Positions 15,683 to 21,908 of a DNA stretch of 22,223 bases are shown here, piece after piece. The stretch's first letter is position 1; the number at the start of each line of letters is the position of its first letter. The position numbers and the translations under genes are program-made. The notes beneath the pieces are model-generated. The model ran no database searches. It saw nothing but the letters and a program-made list of their open reading frames with translations, and had not been told where the DNA came from. This stretch comes from JAFNGF01 sp964567045 (GTDB lineage Bacteria; Planctomycetota; Phycisphaerae; Sedimentisphaerales; Anaerobacaceae): positions 1 through 22,223 of the forward strand of contig CAZMLE010000060.1 in NCBI GenBank assembly GCA_964567045.1. The letters run 5' to 3'.

Positions 15683-17032
15683 TCAGACGCTTTCAGGCGT
15701 GGGATGGACCCACGGTTCACGGTACGGCCGGCGCAACAGACGGTTCGCTTCCTCGTCACCGACAACCCGCCCATTTTGTGCATCCCAGGCAAGCGTCCTT
15801 CCGAGCTGCATAGCGATGTTGGCCAGGATGCAGCTTGCGCTGGAGATATAGCCCTCTTCGATGTCGGCAACCGGTTTGCCGCGAGCGGCAATTGCCGCCA
15901 GGAAGTTCTTCATGTGCAGGCGGAGTGCCGGGGCACAATGCCGTTCCAATCGCTCCTCCGTCTTATCCTCGGGGTATTGCTCCAGCTCATAAGTGACGTC
16001 CCTGTGAATCGGCTCGCCCTTATCGCTCGGGACAAAATCATAGCCAAAAACGCTCACTTTTAGCGTACCCTTGTCGCCGTAGAACGTCGCTCCCCACGGA
16101 TACTTTTCATCAGGCGCGTGTCCCCAGGTGCGATGCTGCCAAAGGACCGTTAGGTCGTCGTACTCGAAGGCGGCCGTCTGGGTATCTGAGATATTGGCCT
16201 TACTTTGCTTGTCGACGAAGATGCCGCCCGAGGAGCCGATCCGCTTGGGCCAGCCTATGCCGAGCATCCAGCGGACCATGTCGAACATGTGGATGCACAT
16301 GTCACCCACGATCCCGTTGCTGTACTCCATGAACGACCGCCAGCGTCCCGGATGGACTAATGAGTTGTATGGCCGCATAGGGGCTGGGCCGGTCCACATC
16401 TGGTAGTCGAGGTGCTCGGGCGGATCGGTGTCGGGCGGATTTCCACGGGCACGCATGTGATAGTAACAGCAGATTTCGACCAGCCCGACCTTGCCGAGCT
16501 TACCCTCGTTGATAATCGTGTCGCGGGCGTCGATGATGTGCGGCGTACTGCGCCGCTGCATGCCCACCTGCACGACGCGCTTATTTTTACGAGCTGCAGC
16601 GACCATGGCCTGGCCCTCTACCACGTCCACGCTAATGGGCTTCTCGACATAGACGTCGGCCCCGGCCTGGGCGGCAGCGATCGTCGCCAAAGCGTGCCAG
16701 TGGTCGGGCGTGGCGACATGTACTATGTCAAGCTCTTCCTGCTTGAGCATCTGGCGGTAGTCGCTGTAGGTGCGTGGTTTTTTCTTCGACTTCTGGCGGG
16801 CGGCCACCATCTCGGCAGCTTCTGCCAGCATCTTCTTGTCCACGTCACACAGCGAAACCACCTCGACCGGCGCGACCTGAAGCAGGCGGAATAGCGCGCT
16901 CTTGCCATACCAGCCACAGCCGACCAGGGCGACACGCTTGGACTTTTGCTCGGTCAATTCCGTAGCGCGGCTGCCAATGCTGGACAGAACCAGTCCGGCT
17001 GCACTGGCTTGAAGGAACTTGCGACGATTCAT
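15683..17032 (-). CDS. Second Tat-exported Gfo/Idh/MocA-family oxidoreductase
   Basis: 449 aa. AGGAGA lies just upstream of ATG 17032. MNRRKFLQASAAG is a canonical Tat leader. The Rossmann domain shows VALVGCGWYG and VVSLCDVD, then TPDHWHALA and the EKP motif at 130-132 (VYVEKPISV) with catalytic-type K131. The C-terminal domain contains NGIVGDMCIHMFDMVRWMLG, typical of the exported Gfo/Idh group abundant in planctomycetes and Bacteroidetes, which act on sugars or inositols. Unlike its paralogue at 7972, the loop before TYSDYRQML is short and contains no palindromic insert. It sits between an unknown gene (70 nt upstream) and the CinA-like gene (93 nt downstream), both gaps holding a family F repeat. 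Confidence 0.9.
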   Translation of the reverse strand: MNRRKFLQASAAGLVLSSIGSRATELTEQKSKRVALVGCGWYGKSALFRLLQVAPVEVVSLCDVDKKMLAEAAEMVAARQKSKKKPRTYSDYRQMLKQEELDIVHVATPDHWHALATIAAAQAGADVYVEKPISVDVVEGQAMVAAARKNKRVVQVGMQRRSTPHIIDARDTIINEGKLGKVGLVEICCYYHMRARGNPPDTDPPEHLDYQMWTGPAPMRPYNSLVHPGRWRSFMEYSNGIVGDMCIHMFDMVRWMLGIGWPKRIGSSGGIFVDKQSKANISDTQTAAFEYDDLTVLWQHRTWGHAPDEKYPWGATFYGDKGTLKVSVFGYDFVPSDKGEPIHRDVTYELEQYPEDKTEERLERHCAPALRLHMKNFLAAIAARGKPVADIEEGYISSASCILANIAMQLGRTLAWDAQNGRVVGDEEANRLLRRPYREPWVHPTPESV

Positions 17033-17053
17033 GGCATTTCTCCTAAAAAATTA

Positions 17054-17096
17054 TTTAGACGGGATAACAGGATTATCCTGTAAATCCTGTCAAAAA
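17054..17096 (-). repeat. Family F repeat, copy 2 (6 nt after unknown gene's stop)
   Basis: 43 bp, 41 of 43 identical to 15634-15676, with GGGATAACAGGATTATCCTG. Like copy 1 it begins exactly 6 nt past the upstream gene's stop codon and ends 21 nt before the start codon of the next gene. Confidence 0.9.
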
Positions 17097-17102
17097 TAGA
17101 AA

Positions 17103-17699
17103 CTACCCGAATAATCTTCTTATGTCTTCGTCCGTGATCCTTTCATCAGGCCTTATAGGCTCTCCACGTTGCCGGCGCAGGTGCTCGAAAAATTCCTTCA
17201 CATTCTCTGGAGCTGATTTGATTGCCAGCCCCAACGAATATCTCATCAAAGAGATGTCTGCACCGTCAAGTGCTCCTTTTATCAGCCCTGTCTCTGTGTC
17301 CTCTTGGCTGTCCATCTGCTCATCGAATTTGTCCAACACATGCTGCATACTGCCATACTCTATCTGGTCATCAGCGATCGGCCTGTTCGTTATCGCAGAG
17401 TAAGGCAAGTGCATTGATCGCAGAAGATATACAGCGTCAGGCGGTATTTCATGTGCGTGCTCAAAACCTTCCTTAAACTCCGGTCCACCATAATGCGGGG
17501 GCAACAATATATGTGGTCTTTGAAGCAGAACGATGCCTTTTCTTACGACGGTTCTATCCTTAAATCGCGTGTGTTCAGCCACTAGCACGTACGGCAGTTC
17601 CATATCGCCAAACGTGAAAAGCATCCTTTGGTACTGCCTGATTACCTCAGTTGCCTTCCAGTATTCTTTGAATTTTTCTCTGGGTTTCACGAGCCTCAC
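17103..17699 (-). CDS. Unknown 198-aa protein coupled to the molybdoenzyme gene
   Basis: I do not recognise this family. The product is hydrophilic and rich in charged residues, with no signal peptide or membrane segment, so it should stay in the cytoplasm. The first half looks alpha/beta (LPYVLVAEHTRF, VVRKGIVLLQRPHI), followed by LPPHYGGPEF and an acidic region (DKFDEQMDSQEDTETG), with a helical, charged C-terminus (RPDERITDEDIRRLFG). The GTG start at 17699 is 2 nt after the stop of the molybdoenzyme; GTG 17690 (195 aa), preceded by AGGGGTGAGG, is a strong alternative. This coupling suggests a dedicated partner, perhaps a maturation or accessory protein for the molybdoenzyme, but that is inference from position only. 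Confidence 0.72.
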   Translation of the reverse strand: MRLVKPREKFKEYWKATEVIRQYQRMLFTFGDMELPYVLVAEHTRFKDRTVVRKGIVLLQRPHILLPPHYGGPEFKEGFEHAHEIPPDAVYLLRSMHLPYSAITNRPIADDQIEYGSMQHVLDKFDEQMDSQEDTETGLIKGALDGADISLMRYSLGLAIKSAPENVKEFFEHLRRQRGEPIRPDERITDEDIRRLFG

Positions 17700-17701
17700 C
17701 C

Positions 17702-19003
17702 CTATTTCTCAGCGATTATCTGTACACACTGGATAGCATTATGGCCAGATTTCGCGAATGGGCGTGGCATTGGCTGGGCAACGCCATTAGCATCCACTGT
17801 CCGGCAACGAAGGTCGTATTCTCCCGGACGGTCAACCGTAAACAGTGTCGCCCAGTGGACAATCGTGTTGCGAATCGGCCAGTGGTATGGTTTGCCGGTT
17901 GCAGGATCAATCTGACGTGGAATTGGCGGCAGCTTGCCATCGGCAAGTCCACCTCCCCAATGATCCGGAGGCGGCAAAATGTCGGCATCGTTCCATTCGG
18001 CTTTGGTAAAGTTGGGATCATCACTTGGAAAAGGCGCATCGTACGGATGTGCCCAGTACTGAACCTTGCTCAGGCCAGACATACCTACCTGAGCAACTCC
18101 TGTTATCGGTACTGGCTGGCCCGCTTTGAATTTCTCTGGGGTGTAGATAAACCTCGCGCAGGTCTTTATGTGACTGACGGTGTCGTTATTCCAAAGCGCA
18201 TAAGTATCGTTTGCCTGGTAGTTGTTGGTTAGCATCACACGCTGAAGCCACTTGACCGACTTGTTGCCGTAGGCGTCGGGCACAAGCATCCGAACCGGCC
18301 CGCCTTGCTTGCTTGTGAGCCATCGATTGTTCAACTTATAGCAGAGGATTACCGCATGTTCGCCCGGCGGCTCTTCCAGCACACGGTCAATCGGCAGCGA
18401 GCTTTGGAATCTCTGTTTTGGATCGTCGTTGTGATAGCCATAATAGAAGACACGTCGGACGTTCTCTGTCGGACGAGCCAACCATACCACCTCTCGCAGT
18501 GGTACACCCTCCCATAAGCCCATGCCGCACGGAAATTGCCCGTTCGTGCAGGACATCACGCTCATAAAACGCACCGCATGTTTCTCAGCAAGAGCCATCA
18601 GCCCGTCCCAGCTCAGAGCAGTGCCCAGCGCTTTGGAAAGCGGTCGCTCCACCTTGGCATCACTTTCCGGATCCGGCAGAACCTCCAACTGCCAGGTCTC
18701 GCGTAGAAGTCCCACTTCCCGAAGTTTTTCCAGCGGCAGCTCATGTGGCGGTGGATTGCCACGTCCGTAAGTGATGAAATCTTCCTCCCGGGTTAGATAC
18801 TCTAATTTTGCAATCGCCTCCCTCAGCAGGTGGTGGGCTTCATCTTCAGCCCCGACCAGTCGGGGTTGGGCCCACAGTTCTGAGGGTTCCCGCCCGGCGG
18901 GGTCCCAAATGCCTACAGCAGCAACCGTAGCTGCGCCCGACTTCAGGAAATAACGGCGTGTGATGTCTGTATGTTCTTTTGCCAATCTCTTCATTTTACT
19001 CAT
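17702..19003 (-). CDS. Tat-exported sulfite-oxidase-family molybdopterin oxidoreductase
   Basis: 433 aa. TRRYFLKSGAATVAAVG is a Tat leader, as expected for a periplasmic molybdoenzyme. The region FMSVMSCTNGQFPCGMGLWEGVPLREVVWLA (about 146-176) fits the sulfite oxidase/YedY-type cofactor domain, with C152 the likely molybdenum ligand. Further blocks are YGYHNDDPKQRFQSSLPID, LCYKLNNRWLTSKQGGPVRMLVPDAYG and KSVKWLQRVML; these match the family's conserved core, followed by an Ig-like dimerisation domain (VQYWAHPYD, TVDRPGEYDLRCRTVD). The electron acceptor and substrate are unknown. Residues about 33-52 (WDPAGREPSEL then PRLVGAED) come from a family C repeat and a CCCCGAC/GTCGGGG hairpin inserted between the leader and the mature domain. 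GCGGAG precedes ATG 19003. Confidence 0.85.
   Translation of the reverse strand: MSKMKRLAKEHTDITRRYFLKSGAATVAAVGIWDPAGREPSELWAQPRLVGAEDEAHHLLREAIAKLEYLTREEDFITYGRGNPPPHELPLEKLREVGLLRETWQLEVLPDPESDAKVERPLSKALGTALSWDGLMALAEKHAVRFMSVMSCTNGQFPCGMGLWEGVPLREVVWLARPTENVRRVFYYGYHNDDPKQRFQSSLPIDRVLEEPPGEHAVILCYKLNNRWLTSKQGGPVRMLVPDAYGNKSVKWLQRVMLTNNYQANDTYALWNNDTVSHIKTCARFIYTPEKFKAGQPVPITGVAQVGMSGLSKVQYWAHPYDAPFPSDDPNFTKAEWNDADILPPPDHWGGGLADGKLPPIPRQIDPATGKPYHWPIRNTIVHWATLFTVDRPGEYDLRCRTVDANGVAQPMPRPFAKSGHNAIQCVQIIAEK
18850..18865 (-). repeat. Family D-like hairpin in molybdoenzyme gene
   Basis: Perfect arms CCCCGAC (18850-18856) and GTCGGGG (18859-18865). It is similar in form to the CCCCGC...GCGGGG hairpins at 8250 and 19056. 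It is translated in the post-Tat linker as part of PRLVGAED. Confidence 0.6.
18884..18906 (-). repeat. Family C 23-bp repeat, copy 2 (inside molybdoenzyme gene)
   Basis: Identical at all 23 positions to the intergenic copy at 7719-7741. It is read on the minus strand as WDPAGREP immediately after the hydrophobic part of the Tat leader. Confidence 0.88.
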
Positions 19004-19055
19004 ATCTAAACTCCGCTTAATTATGGCCCATTCGGGTACATGCCGTCAAGGGAAA

Positions 19056-19079
19056 CCCCGCAATACATTGCGGGGCTAA
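19056..19079. repeat. Family D hairpin, intergenic copy
   Basis: CCCCGCAAT-AC-ATTGCGGGG followed by CTAA. It matches the coding copy at 8250-8273 except for loop bases and one stem pair, which is A-T here and G-C there. Confidence 0.85.
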
Positions 19080-19096
19080 CCTTGCGATGACGCAGA

Positions 19097-19124
19097 TTCA
19101 TCCGCCTTACGTCTGGCGGATAAA
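19097..19124. repeat. Family A palindrome, copy 5 (intergenic)
   Basis: 28 bp: TTCATCCGCC, loop TTACGTCT, GGCGGATAAA; arms match at 9 of 10 positions. Confidence 0.88.
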
Positions 19125-19150
19125 AATGTTCACATCGGGTCTTGTTCGGC

Positions 19151-19191
19151 CCAGGCAAATCAGGTAGAATCCCACCTTATGATTTGCCTGG
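19151..19191. promoter_or_regulatory. Perfect 12-bp inverted repeat, possible operator or RNA hairpin
   Basis: CCAGGCAAATCA (19151-19162) and TGATTTGCCTGG (19180-19191) pair without mismatch around a 17-nt loop that contains a further GGT/ACC pair. It lies 115 nt before the plus-strand gene and has no other copy in the window, unlike the repeat families, so a regulatory role is possible. Confidence 0.4.
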
Positions 19192-19196
19192 CTGGA

Positions 19197-19287
19197 AATT
19201 CAAAAATTAAAAATCAAAAATTAAAATTGTGGAATCCCTTAGGGATGACTTCCTCAATTTTCCATTTTGAACTTTGATTTTTGCATT
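19197..19287. repeat. AT-rich imperfect inverted repeat
   Basis: The left arm (19197-19229, rich in CAAAAATTAAAAATC units) and the right arm (19254-19287, ending GATTTTTGCAT) are imperfect reverse complements flanking the short hairpin ATCCC-TTA-GGGAT. It ends just before the GGAGG ribosome site of the next gene. Confidence 0.55.
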
Positions 19288-19305
19288 TCCCTGGAGGTAT
19301 AGAAA

Positions 19306-19977
19306 GTGCAGCCTCTCATTATTGTTGGCTTTATTGCGTTGATTGTAGTCCTGGGTATCCTGGGGTATATTAGCGCCCAGAAACGCCGCGAGGCAATGAC
19401 TGCTCTTGCAGCCAGGCTTGGCCTACATTTTGACCCCAGCAAGAACTGGGACATGGCTCAGCGTTATCAGTTTTTAGACAAGCTGCGGTCCGGGTCCAAT
19501 CGCTACGCATTCAATATCATGGCCGGCAACTATCAAGGCCACGATGTGAGCCTGTTTGACTACCACTATGAAACCCATTCCACAGACTCCAAGGGACATC
19601 GCCGTACCCAGCACCACTATTTCTCCTTTTTCATCCTGCACCTGCCGGCATCTTTTCCGGAGCTGACCATTGGTTCGGAGGGCTTTTTCTCGAAGATTGC
19701 CCAGGCGTTCGGCTACGATGATATTGATTTCGAGTCGCACGAATTCTCCCGCAAGTTCTGCGTCCGGTCCGCTGATAAGAAGTTCGCCTATGATGTGTGC
19801 AACGCCCGTATGATTGAGTACCTTTTGTCGAACACCGACCTGACCATAGAGATTGAGGGTGACGCCCTTGCCATCTCATTCAACTCTCAGCTAGCCCCGG
19901 ATCGCATAGAGCCGAATCTAAATCGACTCATCGCATTAAGGTCGCTGATGCCCGAATATGTATTTTGCCCGAGGTGA
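19306..19977 (+). CDS. Membrane-anchored protein of unknown function, paired with LemA
   Basis: 223 aa from a GTG start at 19306, supported by GGAGG 8 nt upstream. One N-terminal transmembrane helix (about 3-23, PLIIVGFIALIVVLGILGYI) is followed by a basic stop (QKRRE), so the remaining ~195 residues probably face the cytoplasm. Visible features are AARLGLHFDPS, a YQGHDVSLFDYHYETHS strand pair, a mixed aromatic segment HHYFSFFILHLP, and FSRKFCVRSADKKFAYDVCNARMIEYLL, a block I associate loosely with unnamed membrane proteins in actinobacteria. No catalytic motif is evident. The stop overlaps the LemA ribosome site, and LemA's ATG follows 2 nt later, so the two are translationally coupled and probably function together. 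Confidence 0.7.
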   Translation: MQPLIIVGFIALIVVLGILGYISAQKRREAMTALAARLGLHFDPSKNWDMAQRYQFLDKLRSGSNRYAFNIMAGNYQGHDVSLFDYHYETHSTDSKGHRRTQHHYFSFFILHLPASFPELTIGSEGFFSKIAQAFGYDDIDFESHEFSRKFCVRSADKKFAYDVCNARMIEYLLSNTDLTIEIEGDALAISFNSQLAPDRIEPNLNRLIALRSLMPEYVFCPR

Positions 19978-19979
19978 TT

Positions 19980-20540
19980 ATGTTGGGACTACTGATTCTA
20001 ATCGCGGCTATCTTGTTGCTGCCGGTCATTTACGTTGTGCTAACGTACAACACGCTGGTGGCTCTTGGCAACCACATTCGTGACGCCTGGGGTAACATCG
20101 ACACGGAGCTGAAGCGGCGCTACGACCTGATCCCCAATTTGGTTGCTACGGTCAAGGGATACGCAGCCCATGAAAAGGAAATATTGGAGCGTGTCACTTC
20201 CTTGCGGGCGCGGTGCCTGGCCAGCCAGGGGGCCCCCCATGAGCAGGCTGCAGACGAGAACCAACTGGTGGATGCCTTGCGGCAGCTTCTGGCAGTTGTG
20301 GAGAACTACCCTCAGCTTAAAGCGGACCAGCATTTCCTTGCGCTGCAGCGAGAGCTGGTCAACACGGAGGACCGCATCCAGGCAGCGCGGCGTTTCTTTA
20401 ACGGGAATGTCCGTGACTATCGCAACAAATGCCAAATCTTCCCGAGCAGTGTTATCGCCAGCATATTTGGTTTTGAGTCGCAAGAGTACTTTCAGGTTCA
20501 CCCATCAGTGCGTGAGGTGCCTGATGCGGACTTTGGATAA
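19980..20540 (+). CDS. lemA: LemA family protein
   Basis: 186 aa from ATG 19980, with GAGG five nt upstream; an in-frame TTG at 19965 is unlikely. It has one N-terminal membrane helix (about 2-22), followed by the LemA signature: YNTLVALGNHIRDAWGNIDTELKRRYDLIPNLVATVKGYAAHEKE, then a long helical bundle and the C-terminal NTEDRIQAARRFFNGNVRDYRNKCQIFPSSVIASIFGF block. The length matches the usual 180-200 aa. LemA proteins are inner-membrane coiled-coil proteins of unclear function, often next to a TPM-domain or other membrane partner; here the partner is the unknown anchored protein directly upstream. The name follows the family, not a shown function. Confidence 0.95.
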   Translation: MLGLLILIAAILLLPVIYVVLTYNTLVALGNHIRDAWGNIDTELKRRYDLIPNLVATVKGYAAHEKEILERVTSLRARCLASQGAPHEQAADENQLVDALRQLLAVVENYPQLKADQHFLALQRELVNTEDRIQAARRFFNGNVRDYRNKCQIFPSSVIASIFGFESQEYFQVHPSVREVPDADFG

Positions 20541-20592
20541 TCTGTGCGTGAGTCGGGCTTGGATTCAGATTGCTGTACAGCGCTGCTACGAC

Positions 20593-20847
20593 TTAGTCAA
20601 CAATCTTATAAACCATATCGCCCTTTCTTACCCGTTCGGACACCTTAATGCCGACCGAGTCTCCGGCCTCAGCCTGCTCAACGGCTACGTTGTCAATCTG
20701 CATTGATCCAACATTCACGCTAACGTCGGTAGTGTGACCCTTAATGTGGATGACATCGCCCAGTTTTAAGGATGCGGTCAACTGGATAGCGGCTACTACG
20801 GGTCGGGCAAAGAAATCTGCTACCTTTCCAATCATCTGCTCAGACAT
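20593..20847 (-). CDS. Stand-alone EF-Tu domain-2-like protein (translation elongation factor-like)
   Basis: 84 aa. GGAG lies 8 nt before ATG 20847. The whole protein resembles a small conserved family annotated as elongation factor-like: IGKVADFFARPVVAAIQL, then LKLGDVIHIKGHTTD, VGSMQIDNVAVEQAEAGDSVGIKV and RKGDMVYKI. This is the beta-barrel domain 2 of translational GTPases without the GTP-binding domain, so it cannot be a factor on its own; its role is unknown. It is transcribed alone, convergent with LemA and divergent from the DUF1028 gene, which suggests an independent function. The size is normal for the family, so it is not a truncation. Confidence 0.85.
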   Translation of the reverse strand: MSEQMIGKVADFFARPVVAAIQLTASLKLGDVIHIKGHTTDVSVNVGSMQIDNVAVEQAEAGDSVGIKVSERVRKGDMVYKIVD

Positions 20848-20934
20848 TTGCGTATCTCCATTGGTTCTAATTGCTTGTCTTTGAGTCGGCTTAGACTATT
20901 TGGTATATTCTAACCAATTGGCTCAGAAAGGCAA

Positions 20935-20994
20935 GCCCCCGCCGGTTTGCCCCCTTGTCTTCCTTCGTAAGACAGGAAAGGGGGTAGCGGGGGC
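20935..20994 (+). repeat. Family E hairpin, copy 2 (intergenic)
   Basis: Outer arms GCCCCCGC (20935-20942) / GCGGGGGC (20987-20994), middle arms CCCCCTT (20950-20956) / AAGGGGG (20978-20984), and inner arms GTCTT (20957-20961) / AAGAC (20969-20973), all perfect. It lies in the 182-bp divergent gap 20848-21029, 35 nt before the DUF1028 start codon. It is more extended than the copy at 14294. Confidence 0.75.
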
Positions 20995-21029
20995 GAGCAT
21001 AGACCTGCTCATAAACACGAGGTGTACGA

Positions 21030-21908
21030 ATGGACCGATCAGACTCTGGTTGCTACTGTTTTCTGAGAAAACTGAGGTTCTTCTCGGCAAGTCTCTTTAT
21101 TGGGGTGTGCTTGCTTGGCTCCTGCGGGAGGGACATTCAGCCGGATATGGCAGAGGAGAGATCTAACCGTGCCGATAAAACCGTCTTTTCATGCTCACAG
21201 CCCCAGGCTGAATTGTCGGGCACATTCTCTATTGTGGCTGTGGATCCAAATACCGGTGTTTGTGGTGCTGCCGTAGCGAGCAAATATCCGGCTGTTGGGA
21301 AGATTGTGCCTTATGTTCGAGCAGGCGTTGGGGCATTTTGCACTCAGCATTGGCACAACCCAGCGTGGGGAGAGTTGGCACTCGACCTGCTTGCCAAAGG
21401 CTATTTGCCTGAACAGGTTCTGGCTGACCTTCTCCGTAACGACACTCAGCCCGACAAGCGCCAGTTGGCTATTATCGACATGTCTGGTCGCGCCGCAAAC
21501 CGTAACCCGGCTAAGGCCGATCCTTCGGGAGTCTGGTGGGGAGCTGTATCAGGTAAGTATTATGCTTGTCAGGGCAACACGTTAGTCGGCCGAGAAGTCA
21601 TTTTTGCGATGGCAAGAGCCTATGAAGAGACGCAGGGCAGTCTTGCAGACCGGTTGATGGCTGCTTTGATAGCTGGCGATCGCGCCGGCGGAGACCATCG
21701 CGGACGCCTGGCAGCAGGTATACGGGTCGCCAAGCAAGGCCTTGAGGGTCATTGGCTCGAACTGTACGTGGATGAAAGCCAAGACGCTGTAATTGATTTG
21801 GCCAAGAAATATGCTGCGCTGGAACATGAAGCCAAAGGCTCGTGGCCTGGCGGCAAATTGCCCTTCAAGTTGAATGCCCGCATAGAAAGGGTCAGCGACC
21901 CACGATAA
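21030..21908 (+). CDS. DUF1028-family putative Ntn-type hydrolase lipoprotein
   Basis: 292 aa. GAGGTG is 6 nt before ATG 21030. A lipoprotein signal ends in LLGSC (C32 as the lipidated residue), so the protein is likely membrane-tethered outside the cytoplasm. From residue 64 it matches the DUF1028 domain: GTFSIVAVDPNTGVCGAAVASKYPAVGKIVPYVRAGVGAFCTQ, then NPAWGELALDLLAKGYLPEQVLADLL and GVWWGAVSGKYYACQGNTLVG; the last block (GNTLVG) is highly typical. The family is predicted to be an N-terminal-nucleophile-like hydrolase, but its substrate is unknown. The stop overlaps the convergent partial gene by 17 bp. Confidence 0.88.
   Translation: MDRSDSGCYCFLRKLRFFSASLFIGVCLLGSCGRDIQPDMAEERSNRADKTVFSCSQPQAELSGTFSIVAVDPNTGVCGAAVASKYPAVGKIVPYVRAGVGAFCTQHWHNPAWGELALDLLAKGYLPEQVLADLLRNDTQPDKRQLAIIDMSGRAANRNPAKADPSGVWWGAVSGKYYACQGNTLVGREVIFAMARAYEETQGSLADRLMAALIAGDRAGGDHRGRLAAGIRVAKQGLEGHWLELYVDESQDAVIDLAKKYAALEHEAKGSWPGGKLPFKLNARIERVSDPR

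Larger units (their letters stand above)
19004..19305. other. Repeat-packed divergent intergenic region
   Basis: 302 bp between the molybdoenzyme (minus) and the membrane protein/LemA pair (plus). It holds a family D hairpin, a family A palindrome, a perfect 12-bp inverted repeat and a long AT-rich inverted repeat around ATCCC-TTA-GGGAT (19234-19246), all listed separately. Both promoters should lie here but none is convincing by eye. Confidence 0.7.
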
